Positions 53,152 through 62,894 are shown, numbered from the stretch's first letter. The stretch is 64,000 nt of DNA from Cesiribacter sp. SM1 (GCF_020178975.1 NZ_JAHXBU010000091.1:124001-188000), one strand, 5' to 3'. Notes: generated by a model not told the origin, from the letters alone. Numbers and translations are program-made.

Positions 53152-53376
53152 AGGTGAGAGGTATGGAGTATGAAGTATGAGGTAAGGCGTGGCTGGTTTC
53201 AACTGAACTACTGCAAAAGCTGATACTCAATTTCAATGAAAGGCAAGGCTGAAATATAATCTGTTAATCTTTTACTGATACCGCATACTCCATACCCGAA
53301 AACTGATACCAATACCATAGCGGCAGATCGTCATAAGGCTCAATCCTCATACCTCATACCTGACACCCCCCTCCCC
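53152..53376. repeat. Inverted, degenerate tandem GTATGAG/CTCATAC repeats inside the cassette
   Basis: The left part (53152-53188) has GTATGGAGTATGAAGTATGA-like units. Complementary units follow at about 53282-53297 (CATACTCCATACC) and 53341-53372 (CCTCATACCTCATACC). They can pair into long imperfect hairpins. The element type resembles that between pta and ackA, with a different core unit. Confidence 0.65.
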
Positions 53377-55707
53377 ATGCCCCTACACCTCTTAGGCATA
53401 CGACACCACGGACCTGGCTCTGCGCGCAATGTAAAAGAAGCGCTGGAGCAGCTGCGGCCTGATATCATACTCATTGAGGGTCCTCCTGAAGGTGAGGCCC
53501 TGCTGCAGTGGGCGCTGCACGAAGAAATGCAGCCGCCCGTTGCCCTGCTCGTTTACAGGCCTGACAATCCGCAGGATGCAACCTTCTACCCCTTTGCCGA
53601 ATATTCACCTGAGTGGCAGGCCATCTGTTATGGGCGGCAACACCATATTCCCGTCCGCTTTATCGACATTCCGCTGGCGCATGAGTTTGCCCTGCGCGAA
53701 GCTGAAAGAGTCCGGCAGGAGGCCCCATCAGAAGATGGAGGAGCCGATGGTATTGAAAGGCAGGAAGATCTTACTGACGAAAGTGAGCTACGCAATGGTA
53801 CACAGCCTGGCACAGCCCTGGTGACTGAGGCCTTAGCTGATGAGTTGTTAGAAGAACTACCAGAACCAGATGTATACCGGAACCCTATCCGCTACCTGGC
53901 AGAGGCTGCAGGCTATGCCGATCCCGAGGTATGGTGGGAGCAGCAGTTTGAGCTGCGCAGGGGAAGCCTGGAAACCTTCGATGCACTGGCAGAAGCCATG
54001 CAGGCCCTGCGGGATACACTCCCGCTGAAAGAGGACCGCAGGGAACAGCTCAGGGAAGCCTTTATGCGCAGAGCCATTCGCAACGCACAAAAGGAAAAGT
54101 GGGAAAATATTGCAGTAGTATGCGGTGCCTGGCATGTACCTGCCCTGCAAAACATGCCCTCTCAAAAAGCCGACGATGCCCTGCTGAAAGGGTTGCCCAA
54201 AGTAAAGGCAGATGCCACCTGGATTCCCTGGACCAACAGCCGACTATCGTATGAAAGTGGCTACGGGGCAGGCATTGACTCCCCCGGCTGGTACACCCAC
54301 CTCTGGAACAGGTCCCAGGACGACGGCACAGAATGGCTCGTGCATGTGGCCAGGGTCTTCAGGGAGCAGCGTATGGATATTTCTTCTGCCCATGTAATTG
54401 AAACCCTCCGGCTGGCACATGCCCTGGCTTCCATGCGCCAGCTGCACCGTGCAGGCCTGCATGAATATAACGAGGCCGTGCAATCGGTGATGTGCATGGG
54501 CGATGGTGCGCTGCTCCAGCTGGTGTGGCGTGAGCTTATTGTGGGCCACCAGACCGGCAGCACACCAGCCGATGCCCCACAGGTACCCCTGCAGCGCGAC
54601 CTGGAAATCTGGCAGAAAAAGCTGCGCCTGAAAGCCCAGGATGCCCCGAAACTGCTGCAGATTGACCTGCGGGACGAAAGCGGACTGCAAAAAAGTATTT
54701 TGCTGCACCGGCTGCTCCTGCTGGAGGTGCCCTGGGGGAGTAAACGAGCAGCTGCCGGTAAAGGCACTTTCAAAGAAGAATGGGAGCTGTACTGGAAGCC
54801 CGAGCTAAGCATTAACCTGCTGGAAAAAGCAGCCTGGGGCAACACCATTGAAGAAGCCGCCAACGCATTATTAGGAGACAGGGCAGCCAAAGCACAGCAG
54901 CTATCGCAGCTAACCAGGCTGATGGAAAACACGCTGCCTGCAGAATTACCAGCCGGTGTAGCCCTGCTCATGCAACGCATGGACCAGCTGGCAGCCAGCA
55001 CCTCCGATGTAGGGGAGCTGATGCAGGCCTTTCTGCCGCTGGCACAGGTACGGCGCTATGGTAATGTACGCAACACCAATACCAGCACCATTGCCCTGAT
55101 CATGGATTCGCTGCTGGCGCGCATTATAGCAGGCCTGCCCCCTGCCTCCAGCGGCATCGATGAAGAAACAGGCGCCGCACTGGCAGCACTGATGGTGCAG
55201 ATGAACAGCGCCATTCTGCTGCTGGAAGAGGAAGAATACCGCAGTCTCTGGTATGAGGCTTTGGAAAAGATCATGGATACCCACCAGGCAAATGCTTTAG
55301 TCTGCGGCAGTTGCTGTAAACTGCTGCACGATGCACAGGAGATCGATGAGCTAAGGACTGCACAGGAGTTTAGCAAAGCCCTTTCGGCAGGTACCGATCC
55401 TGCCTATGGCGCATCATGGATCGAGGGTTTCCTGAAGGAAAGCGCCACCACACTGATACTTGATGACCGCATCTGGCAAATTGTAGACGAGTGGCTGGGA
55501 GAATTACAGCCCCAGCTGTTCCAGGAGGTGGTGCCCGTTTTGCGCCGCACTTTTTCAGAATATACCAATACTGAAAAAAGGCAGCTGGCCCAAAAAGCAA
55601 AAGCAGGTGGCACTGCCACAACCACTACAATACAGCGCGAAAACCTGGATGAAGCCCGGGCCAGGACATTACTGCCCCTTTTCTACAAAATGATTGGTGC
55701 TGAATAA
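53377..55707 (+). CDS. DUF5682-like protein of the MoxR-VWA cassette
   Basis: The 776-residue protein opens with 'LHLLGIRHHGPGSARNVKEA' (His10, His11), then 'LRPDIILIEGPPEGEALLQW'. This resembles the active-site region of the ChaN/EreA/TIKI-like superfamily, where a conserved GxRHHGP motif is thought to be catalytic. About residue 240 'IAVVCGAWHVPALQNM' could supply another active-site His. The C-terminal 450 residues are helical with leucine-rich repeats of no known family. A hydrolytic role is inference. It follows the MoxR gene after a repeat-filled gap and precedes the VWA gene by 23 bp. Confidence 0.82.
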   Translation: MPLHLLGIRHHGPGSARNVKEALEQLRPDIILIEGPPEGEALLQWALHEEMQPPVALLVYRPDNPQDATFYPFAEYSPEWQAICYGRQHHIPVRFIDIPLAHEFALREAERVRQEAPSEDGGADGIERQEDLTDESELRNGTQPGTALVTEALADELLEELPEPDVYRNPIRYLAEAAGYADPEVWWEQQFELRRGSLETFDALAEAMQALRDTLPLKEDRREQLREAFMRRAIRNAQKEKWENIAVVCGAWHVPALQNMPSQKADDALLKGLPKVKADATWIPWTNSRLSYESGYGAGIDSPGWYTHLWNRSQDDGTEWLVHVARVFREQRMDISSAHVIETLRLAHALASMRQLHRAGLHEYNEAVQSVMCMGDGALLQLVWRELIVGHQTGSTPADAPQVPLQRDLEIWQKKLRLKAQDAPKLLQIDLRDESGLQKSILLHRLLLLEVPWGSKRAAAGKGTFKEEWELYWKPELSINLLEKAAWGNTIEEAANALLGDRAAKAQQLSQLTRLMENTLPAELPAGVALLMQRMDQLAASTSDVGELMQAFLPLAQVRRYGNVRNTNTSTIALIMDSLLARIIAGLPPASSGIDEETGAALAALMVQMNSAILLLEEEEYRSLWYEALEKIMDTHQANALVCGSCCKLLHDAQEIDELRTAQEFSKALSAGTDPAYGASWIEGFLKESATTLILDDRIWQIVDEWLGELQPQLFQEVVPVLRRTFSEYTNTEKRQLAQKAKAGGTATTTTIQRENLDEARARTLLPLFYKMIGAE

Positions 55708-55730
55708 ATAAGGCGATTAGGCTTAAGCAA

Positions 55731-56879
55731 ATGAACGAAGAAAAATTAAAAAGATGGCGCCTGGTGCTGGGCAGCGAAACCAAAGAAGAGCTGCCAATGG
55801 AGCTATCGCAGCTGGAGGGTGGCATCGATAAAACCCTGGAGGCACTGTACAACGGCAGCCGCAGAGGTGGTTTGGGAGCCTCCTCCCCTAATGTTGCCCG
55901 CTGGCTGGGCGATATCAGGGAGTACTTTCCCGGCACCGTGGTGAAGATCATGCAGCAGGATGCCCTTAAGCGCCTCAACCTTACCTCCATGCTCATGGAA
56001 CCCGAAATGCTGGAGGCGGTAGTACCCGATGTGCACCTGGTAGCCAACCTCATGACCCTAAGCCGGGTAATACCCGAAAAAACCAAAGACACCGCCCGGC
56101 AGGTAGTGCGCAAAGTTGTGGATGAGCTGATGCAAAAGCTGGCAGCCCCAACCCAGCAGGCTATTACAGGTAGCTTAAACCGCTCCACCCGCAGCCGCAG
56201 GCCTCGCCATAATGAAATAGACTGGCCCACCACCATCCGTAAAAACCTGAAGCACTACCAGCCCGAGTACAACACCATTATTCCGGAAGTGCGCATTGGC
56301 TTTGGCCGCAAGCGTAAAGCCCTTAAAGACATTGTGCTGTGCATTGATCAGAGCGGCTCCATGGGCAGCTCGGTGGTGTACTCAGGCATATTTGGCGCAG
56401 TAATGGCCTCTATTCCTGCTGTTAATACCAAAATGGTGGTGTTCGATACTGCCGTTGCCGATTTAACCGAAGAGCTGCAGGACCCTGTGGAGCTCCTGTT
56501 CGGGGTACAGCTGGGTGGCGGTACTGATATTCACCAGGCCCTAAGCTATTGTCAGCAGATCATCACACGGCCAACAGATACTGTGCTGGTGCTTATTACC
56601 GATCTGTACGAAGGGGGCAATGAAAAAGAAATGAAGAAAACCGCTGCCCAGCTGGTGAACAGCGGCGTACAGGTGGTTACCCTACTGGCGCTTAACGACA
56701 GCGGGGCTCCCTCCTACGATCATCAGAATGCAGAATATTTTGCCTCTATCGGCATCCCGGTATTTGCCTGCACACCAGATCTGTTCCCGGACCTGATGGC
56801 CAGCGCCCTCAGTAAACAGGACATCAGCCAGTGGGCAGCCATGCAGTCTATCAAGCTGGCATCGGCACACAGCGCTTGA
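55731..56879 (+). CDS. VWA-domain protein with MIDAS site (CoxE-like), last gene of the cassette
   Basis: A helical N-terminal half (about 1-195) precedes a VWA domain with a complete metal-ion site: 'CIDQSGSMGSS' (DxSxS, Asp206), 'GGGTDIHQAL' (Thr265) and 'ITDLYEGG' (Asp291). VWA partners of MoxR ATPases bind Mg and are the usual effector or adaptor. No membrane segment, so it is cytosolic. It completes the set SWIM, DUF5691, MoxR, DUF5682, VWA. The following SDR gene is not part of the conserved set. Confidence 0.9.
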   Translation: MNEEKLKRWRLVLGSETKEELPMELSQLEGGIDKTLEALYNGSRRGGLGASSPNVARWLGDIREYFPGTVVKIMQQDALKRLNLTSMLMEPEMLEAVVPDVHLVANLMTLSRVIPEKTKDTARQVVRKVVDELMQKLAAPTQQAITGSLNRSTRSRRPRHNEIDWPTTIRKNLKHYQPEYNTIIPEVRIGFGRKRKALKDIVLCIDQSGSMGSSVVYSGIFGAVMASIPAVNTKMVVFDTAVADLTEELQDPVELLFGVQLGGGTDIHQALSYCQQIITRPTDTVLVLITDLYEGGNEKEMKKTAAQLVNSGVQVVTLLALNDSGAPSYDHQNAEYFASIGIPVFACTPDLFPDLMASALSKQDISQWAAMQSIKLASAHSA

Positions 56880-56955
56880 GCGGATAGCACATCAAACCCA
56901 TAAGCATTGGTTTCGTAGACTCTTTTATAGAATTAAAAACATAAAAGAAGAAACC

Positions 56956-57765
56956 ATGTCAAATAGTAATAAATATGCCCTGATCACAGGAGCAACACAA
57001 GGGATAGGTTTTGAGCTGGCAAAATTGTTTGCTAAAGACCAGTATAACCTGATTATAGTAGCACCCGAACAGCAGGAGCTCGATAAAACAGCCTCAGAGC
57101 TAAAGCAGCTGTATGATATTGAGGTAGTAAGCATTGCCAAAGACCTTTTTAAACGCGAAGCCCCTTTTCAGATTTATGATGAGGTAAAAGCCAAAGGCAT
57201 AAAGGTAGATGTGCTGGTGAATAATGCAGGGCAGGGTCAGTACGGTGAGTTTGTGGATACTGATATCAACAGAGAGCTGGATATCATTCAGCTGAATATT
57301 GGTGCCTATGTAACCCTCACTAAAAAGTACCTGCAGGAGATGGTTGTGGCCAATGATGGCAAGATCCTGCTGGTTTCTTCCATTGCAGGCGAAGTGCCAG
57401 GTCCGCTGCAGGCAGTGTATCACGGTACCAAAGCTTTTATTACTTCCTTTGCCGAGGCTATTCAGGAAGAAAACAAAGAAACAAATGTAACGATTACCTA
57501 CCTGATGCCCGGTGCCACCGATACCGACTTTTTCAGAAAAGCAGATATGGAAAACTCCAAGATGGTACAGGATGGCAGCCTGGCCGATCCGGCAAAAGTT
57601 GCCAAAGATGGCTATGATGCCCTGATGTCGGGAGATGAGAAAATCATTTCTGGCTTTAAGAACAAAGCCATGGTAGCTGGCACCAAGCTTATATCTGATG
57701 ACCTGGCTGCAAAAGCCATGCATAAGCAAATGGAACCTAAAGACAAAGAAAAGAGCAAAGCTTAG
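56956..57765 (+). CDS. Short-chain dehydrogenase/reductase
   Basis: The Rossmann motif 'ALITGATQGIGFELAKLF' (TGxxxGIG) is followed by 'VLVNNAGQGQYG', the Ser in 'LLVSSIAGEVPG' and the catalytic 'YHGTKAF' (YxxxK). The C-terminal 60 residues form a lysine-rich tail. It resembles DltE-like/SDR reductases with unknown substrate. A ribosome-binding site (AAGAAGAAA) precedes the start. It is monocistronic between the VWA gene and a terminator. Confidence 0.9.
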   Translation: MSNSNKYALITGATQGIGFELAKLFAKDQYNLIIVAPEQQELDKTASELKQLYDIEVVSIAKDLFKREAPFQIYDEVKAKGIKVDVLVNNAGQGQYGEFVDTDINRELDIIQLNIGAYVTLTKKYLQEMVVANDGKILLVSSIAGEVPGPLQAVYHGTKAFITSFAEAIQEENKETNVTITYLMPGATDTDFFRKADMENSKMVQDGSLADPAKVAKDGYDALMSGDEKIISGFKNKAMVAGTKLISDDLAAKAMHKQMEPKDKEKSKA

Positions 57766-57790
57766 TCAGCCTAAGCAAATAGTTAAAGCA

Positions 57791-57821
57791 AAAGCCCCGG
57801 AACGTGTCCGGGGCTTCTTTT
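57791..57821. terminator. Bidirectional terminator
   Basis: AAGCCCCGG / CCGGGGCTT (9 bp, seven-base loop) followed by CTTTT on the plus strand and TTGCTTT on the minus strand, between convergent genes. Confidence 0.88.
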
Positions 57822-57865
57822 ATGGGTTTAGCATTGGGTTGCCCCTAAAGTAAACTGCTCAAAGT

Positions 57866-59521
57866 TTAACTATTTTTTTTATGAAAGGAATGCTCGAGAT
57901 TACCAGCCCGGAACCACCGATAACCGAAAGCATCCAGGGTAATATTGTGTATCCCGCTGTCTTCGGCAACACTTTCGTACTCAACCATCAGGTCTACGAG
58001 TTTTGTTTCTCCATCACGCTCAAGTTTCAGGCTTACTTCATGGGCTTTTTCGTCGAAATTATGGAGAATAACCAGGGAGCTCCCCTTCCAGTTATAGTGC
58101 ATGCACAGCACCTGTTCAACACCAGTGTCCAGTATCTTCCAGTCTCCCCAGCCAATTTCGGTGCACTCCTGGCGCAGCCTGATGAGCGTCGTCATCCAGT
58201 TGAGCATAGAATCCGGTGTGCGGCGCTGGTTTTCTACATTCACGTGCTTGTAACCATAAGGCCCTTTGTCAATAACAGGATGCACCAGCTCATCGGCCTT
58301 CGAAAATCCTGCCTGCGGACTTTCTGACCACTGCATGGGGGTGCGTACAGCATTCCGTTCCTCCAGCTCCAGGTCATCACCCATGTTTATTTCGTCTCCA
58401 TAGCGAATTACAGGTGCACCCGGCAGAGAAAATATCAGGCTATAGGCCAGTTCTGTCTGCTGCCTGTTGCCAAGCATGGTGGCTAAACGCCGCCGTATGC
58501 CCCGCCCGTACAGCTGCATATGTTCTTCGGGAGCAAAGCGGGCAAATACTTTTTGGCGCTCCTCGTCTGAAAGCCTCCCAAGGTCAAGCTCATCGTGGTT
58601 ACGCAAAAAATGAGCCCACTGGTTAGTGGGTATATCTATCCTGGTTTCCTCCAGTGCCTTGATCAGCGGTTTGGTTTCACCCGTGGCAAGGGCGTAAAAC
58701 AGGTACTGGTTAACATAAAAATTAAACATCATGTGAATACCGTTTCCTTCATTACCAAAGTAATCCTTGGTATCCTCTGGTTTTACGTTAGCCTCGCCCA
58801 GTAAAATGGCATCGCCCCTGCGCCACTGTAAGAATCTTCGTATCTCACGCAGGTATTCAAACCTGATCTCCTTGCTGGTTTCTCCCGGATTCTGTGTTTC
58901 CAGCAGAAAAGGAACAGCATCTACCCGAAAGCCTGCCACCCCCAGCTCCAGCCAGTAGCCTATAATACGGGTAATTTCTTCTCTTACTTCCGGATTATCT
59001 ATGTTCAGGTCTGGCTGAAAGTGGTAAAAGCGATGATGGTAATAGGCTTTGGCTTTTTTATCATAGGTCCAGGTTGTTTTCTGAACACCTGGAAAAACCA
59101 TACCCTCATCCCAGTCTTCGGGTTTCTTTTTAGACCATACATACCAGTCGCGGTGCATGGCATCTTCACTGCTGCGGGCATCCTGAAACCACAGATGCTG
59201 ATCAGAAGTATGGTTTACCACCAGGTCTATGATTACCTTGATGCCTCGTTTTTTGGCCTGATGCATAAACTCCACAAAGTTACCACTGGAGCCATGGCGG
59301 GGATCTACCCCATAATAGTCTTTGATGTCGTAGCCGTTGTCATGGTTAGGTGTTGGCTGAAAGGGTGCCAGCCATACCGTATCCACTCCCATGGCATGAA
59401 GATAATCCAGGCGCCGGGTAAGGCCCTCGAAATCGCCAACACCATCTCCATTCAGATCCATGAAGGTTTCAAGGTCAAGACTGTAGATGATTGCATTTTT
59501 GTACCATAAGTCTCCTATCAT
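57866..59521 (-). CDS. GH13 alpha-amylase family enzyme, trehalose synthase-like
   Basis: The start at 59521 gives MIGDLWYKNAIIYSLDLETF, the usual opening of this group; the frame reaches 59554. The (beta/alpha)8 barrel shows the GH13 regions: 'VIIDLVVNHTSDQH', 'GVAGFRVDAVPFL' (nucleophile Asp), 'ILLGEANV' (acid Glu) and 'FLRNHDELDLG' (third Asp). This pattern, with 'NGDGVGDFEGLTRRLDYLHA' near the start, is typical of trehalose synthase (maltose glucosyltransferase) and related enzymes. No maltokinase domain is fused. The substrate, maltose/trehalose or oligoglucoside, cannot be fixed. Its neighbour upstream is an SDR. Confidence 0.9.
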   Translation of the reverse strand: MIGDLWYKNAIIYSLDLETFMDLNGDGVGDFEGLTRRLDYLHAMGVDTVWLAPFQPTPNHDNGYDIKDYYGVDPRHGSSGNFVEFMHQAKKRGIKVIIDLVVNHTSDQHLWFQDARSSEDAMHRDWYVWSKKKPEDWDEGMVFPGVQKTTWTYDKKAKAYYHHRFYHFQPDLNIDNPEVREEITRIIGYWLELGVAGFRVDAVPFLLETQNPGETSKEIRFEYLREIRRFLQWRRGDAILLGEANVKPEDTKDYFGNEGNGIHMMFNFYVNQYLFYALATGETKPLIKALEETRIDIPTNQWAHFLRNHDELDLGRLSDEERQKVFARFAPEEHMQLYGRGIRRRLATMLGNRQQTELAYSLIFSLPGAPVIRYGDEINMGDDLELEERNAVRTPMQWSESPQAGFSKADELVHPVIDKGPYGYKHVNVENQRRTPDSMLNWMTTLIRLRQECTEIGWGDWKILDTGVEQVLCMHYNWKGSSLVILHNFDEKAHEVSLKLERDGETKLVDLMVEYESVAEDSGIHNITLDAFGYRWFRAGNLEHSFHKKNS

Positions 59522-59623
59522 AGTTTGATGGCTGTTGAAAAATGAGTTAAACATTGTTGATCCTGATGTTACAGCTCATGTGGCTGCATTAAAGCTGCAA
59601 TTGAATGATATGACAAAGGCAGT

Positions 59624-60340
59624 TTAGGGGTTCGTAGACCACATACCTGCCTCTTTGATAAATACACGGCGGTTCAGCTTCAGCTGGGCGATGATCAGTT
59701 CTGCCAGGTCTTCGGGGTGCATTACCTTCTCGGGGTCTCCGCCAATCAGGTTTTGGCTGTAGGCCAGGTCGGTTACAACGGTGCTGGGGGTTAAGGCACT
59801 AACCCGTATGTTGTGCTTCCGCACCTCCTGCATCAGGGACTCAGTTAAGCCCATAAGCCCGAATTTAGAAGCACTGTAGGCACTGGTAACAGCCGCACCA
59901 CGCAAACCAGCGGTAGAGGAAATGTTGATGATGTCACCCTGTTTGCGCTCTATCATGTCTGGCAGTACGGCCCTGGTCATATAATACACCCCGAAAAGAT
60001 TAACCTTAACATTGCGTTCCCATTCTTCGGGCTCCAGCTCCAGAAACTTACCAAAGCTTGCGGTACCGGCATTGTTGATGAGGATATCGATGCTGCCAAG
60101 CTCTTTCAGCACCTGCTCTACAGCCCCGTTTACTGCTTTTATATCGGCTACATCGGCAGTTACCACGGCGGCTTTCACCCCCTGTGCCTCTACTTCGGCT
60201 GCAACTTCTTTTAGCTGGCTAGCCGTTCTGGCCAGCAGGCCAACATTTACACCTTCGCGTGCAAGAGCAACTGCCACTGCCCGGCCAATACCTTTTCCCG
60301 CACCTGTTACAAGTGCATTCTTTCCCTTTAGAGATTCCAT
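59624..60340 (-). CDS. Short-chain dehydrogenase (3-ketoacyl-ACP reductase-like)
   Basis: Complete SDR core: '[20 protein letters not shown]', 'NNAGTA', the Ser in '[12 protein letters not shown]' and 'YSASKFG' (YxxxK). It is 238 residues, typical for FabG-like reductases. '[20 protein letters not shown]' is the usual substrate-loop region. FabG proper cannot be claimed since no fatty-acid genes are nearby. It reads in the same direction as the GH13 gene, 102 bp upstream of it. Confidence 0.9.
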   Translation of the reverse strand: MESLKGKNALVTGAGKGIGRAVAVALAREGVNVGLLARTASQLKEVAAEVEAQGVKAAVVTADVADIKAVNGAVEQVLKELGSIDILINNAGTASFGKFLELEPEEWERNVKVNLFGVYYMTRAVLPDMIERKQGDIINISSTAGLRGAAVTSAYSASKFGLMGLTESLMQEVRKHNIRVSALTPSTVVTDLAYSQNLIGGDPEKVMHPEDLAELIIAQLKLNRRVFIKEAGMWSTNP

Positions 60341-60465
60341 GTTTTCTTCTTGATAATATAGATGTCTGTTCTGTTGTGTAGAACATAGCCTGAAGATATA
60401 TCAACAGGAGCTTCAGTAAAAAGTTATAGGCCCCGGATCGAAAAGCATTTCTATATTAGCGCTAT

Positions 60466-60488
60466 TTATTTAGAATCTCTCTAAATAA
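60466..60488. promoter_or_regulatory. Palindromic operator of the feo operon, probably for a DtxR-like iron regulator
   Basis: TTATTTAGA-N5-TCTAAATAA is a perfect inverted repeat 48 bp before feoA. It adjoins a -7-like TAACTTG (60492). The TTTAGA-N5-TCTAAA core resembles DtxR/MntR-type boxes. The regulator gene is not in the window. Confidence 0.6.
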
Positions 60489-60536
60489 TAAGTAACTTGC
60501 GTTGAATGAAAACAGTGATGTTTTAGTTATCGGTGT

Positions 60537-60755
60537 ATGACAACCTTAGACCAGTTGAAGCCCGGTGATAAAGCCACCATTACCAACATTAAGTCATCTG
60601 ACTTAACCATAAAATTGCTGGAAATGGGGCTCCTGCCGGGTAAGACTATAAAATATAATTTTAAAGCTCCACTGGGATGTCCCATCTCAGTGCAGATATC
60701 CGGTTACAGCCTGTCGCTAAGGATAGACGAGGCACAACTAATTGAGGTGGCATGA
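60537..60755 (+). CDS. feoA: Ferrous iron transport protein A
   Basis: A 72-residue SH3-like protein (GDKATITNIKSSDLTIKLLE, then MGLLPGKTIKY and ISVQISGYSLSLRIDEAQLI). FeoA regulates the FeoB transporter in the inner membrane. Its stop overlaps the feoB start (ATGA), the standard feoAB arrangement. It lies behind the palindromic operator at 60466-60488, which suggests iron control. Confidence 0.95.
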   Translation: MTTLDQLKPGDKATITNIKSSDLTIKLLEMGLLPGKTIKYNFKAPLGCPISVQISGYSLSLRIDEAQLIEVA

Positions 60756-62893
60756 GTACACAAACAGTTACAGCATCCCCGCCAAAGATTGGTAAGCCAT
60801 CCATTACCCTTGCCCTGGTTGGTAACCCAAATTCAGGAAAAACCACCCTGTTCAACCTGCTTACCGGCCTTAACCAGAAAGTGGGCAACTATCCGGGTGT
60901 AACGGTAGAACGCAAAAGCGGGAAATGTACTTTAGGAGAAGACAAAGCTGCAGAAGTAATTGACCTGCCGGGCACGTACAGCATTTACCCCCGCTCCACA
61001 GATGAGCAGGTAGTGCTGGATGTGTTGCTGAACAAACAGGTAGACGACTATCCGGATGTGGTGGTGGCAGTTGCAGACATGAGTAACCTGGAAAGAAGCA
61101 TGCTGCTGGTAACCCAGCTCCTGGATATGAACCTGCCGCTGGTGCTGGTTTTGAACATGGCCGACATGGCCAGTAAGCGTGGAATAGAAGTAGATACTGA
61201 AAAATTAAGCAAACTGCTGGGTGGCATTCCCATTGTTTGCATGAATGCCCGCAACGGACAAGGGCTGGCCAGGCTTAAAAAAGTGCTGAAGCAGGAAGTC
61301 AGTGCCAATGCTGCTCCGTTTTATAATGTACTTCCGCTTGCCCCGGAGGCTATTGCAGAAGCACGGCAGTGTTTTGACCGTAGTACCTATTATGAAGCCT
61401 ACCAGCTGCTGCAACACACAGAAGGACTCCGCTTTCTGTCTCCGCTTGAAAAAGACCAGCTGGCCGCCATCAGGGACCATGGCAAAATAAACCCTGAAGC
61501 CCTGCAGATAGAAGAAACCAAAGCAAGGTATGCCAGGATTCAGCAGGTGCTGGAAAAGGCTATCAAGCGGCCCGATACTGATAGCAGCAGCTTTGCCTCG
61601 GCAAAGATAGACAAGTGGGTAACCCATAAAGTCTGGGGATACCTGATCTTCTTTGGCATTCTAACACTGGTGTTCCAGGCAATTTTTGCATGGGCATCTG
61701 TGCCCATGGATCTCATAGACATCCTTTTTGCCAGGGTTACAGAATTTTTACAGCAAAACCTCCCCGATGGCAGGCTTAGCAGGCTGCTGGTAGAAGGTAT
61801 TTTACCGGGCATTGGCGGTATTATCATCTTTGTTCCGCAGATTGCCATTCTGTTCGTACTCATCGCTATGCTGGAAGAAAGCGGCTATATGGCAAGGGTG
61901 GTGTTTCTGATGGATAAACTGATGCGTAAGGTAGGCCTGAACGGCCGCAGCGTAGTACCCCTGATCTCAGGCCTTGCCTGTGCCGTACCGGCCATTATGG
62001 CTACACGCGGTATCGACAACTGGAAAGACCGCCTGATTACCATCTTTGTTACCCCTTTTATGAGCTGCTCTGCACGCCTGCCTGTTTATACAATTCTGAT
62101 TGCCCTTGTAGTACCGGAAGAGCGGGTGTTGTGGTTTATAAACCTGCAGGGGCTGGCCCTTATGGGCATGTACCTGCTTGGCTTTGTAGCAGCCATTGTA
62201 TCGGCCTTGCTGATGAAGCTGATCATCAAAACCAAAAAAAGTGGCTTCCTGATTATGGAGCTGCCGGCGTACCGCTGGCCGCGCTGGGGCAATGTGCTGC
62301 TGATGACGGTAGAAAAATCAAAGACCTTTGTATTTGAGGCTGGTAAAATAATACTTGCAGTTTCTGTTATACTATGGGTACTGGCCTCCTACGGCCCCGG
62401 TGACAGGATGGAGCAGGCAGAAAATGCTTATATAGCACAACACAGCGGCGAAGAAAACCTGGATGATAAACTTGCCTCTGTACGCCTGGAGCACTCCTAC
62501 GCAGGTACCATAGGTAAATTTATGGAGCCTGTGATTGCTCCCCTGGGCTACGACTGGAAAATTGGCATTGCCCTGCTTTCTTCATTTGCAGCACGCGAAG
62601 TGTTTGTTGGTACCATGGCAACCCTCTATAGCGTGGGCAGCAGTGCCGACGACGAAAATACGATCAGGAGTAGGATGCAGGCCGAAGTTAATCCTGCCAC
62701 AGGTGGCCCCAGGTTTAACCTTGCCGTTGCCTTTTCGCTCCTGGTATTCTACGCCTTTGCCATGCAATGCACCAGCACCCTGGCCATTGTTAAAAAGGAA
62801 ACCAACAGCTGGAAATGGCCTTTGCTGCAACTCACTTACATGACTGCACTGGCCTATGTATCTGCCCTGCTTGTTTACCAAACCCTTTCGTAA
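60752..62893 (+). CDS. feoB: Ferrous iron transport protein B
   Basis: It imports Fe(II) across the inner membrane. The N-terminal G domain has G1 'GNPNSGKTT' (24-32), G2 'YPGVTVE', G3 'DLPGTYS' (71-77) and G4 'NMAD'. The membrane domain starts at about residue 290 and contains the two Gate motifs with conserved Cys ('PLISGLACAVPAIMATRGID', 'FMSCSARLPVY') and many helices. At 713 residues it is a full-length FeoB. A Cys-rich small membrane protein follows after one base. Confidence 0.97.
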   Translation: MSTQTVTASPPKIGKPSITLALVGNPNSGKTTLFNLLTGLNQKVGNYPGVTVERKSGKCTLGEDKAAEVIDLPGTYSIYPRSTDEQVVLDVLLNKQVDDYPDVVVAVADMSNLERSMLLVTQLLDMNLPLVLVLNMADMASKRGIEVDTEKLSKLLGGIPIVCMNARNGQGLARLKKVLKQEVSANAAPFYNVLPLAPEAIAEARQCFDRSTYYEAYQLLQHTEGLRFLSPLEKDQLAAIRDHGKINPEALQIEETKARYARIQQVLEKAIKRPDTDSSSFASAKIDKWVTHKVWGYLIFFGILTLVFQAIFAWASVPMDLIDILFARVTEFLQQNLPDGRLSRLLVEGILPGIGGIIIFVPQIAILFVLIAMLEESGYMARVVFLMDKLMRKVGLNGRSVVPLISGLACAVPAIMATRGIDNWKDRLITIFVTPFMSCSARLPVYTILIALVVPEERVLWFINLQGLALMGMYLLGFVAAIVSALLMKLIIKTKKSGFLIMELPAYRWPRWGNVLLMTVEKSKTFVFEAGKIILAVSVILWVLASYGPGDRMEQAENAYIAQHSGEENLDDKLASVRLEHSYAGTIGKFMEPVIAPLGYDWKIGIALLSSFAAREVFVGTMATLYSVGSSADDENTIRSRMQAEVNPATGGPRFNLAVAFSLLVFYAFAMQCTSTLAIVKKETNSWKWPLLQLTYMTALAYVSALLVYQTLS

Positions 62894-62894
62894 T

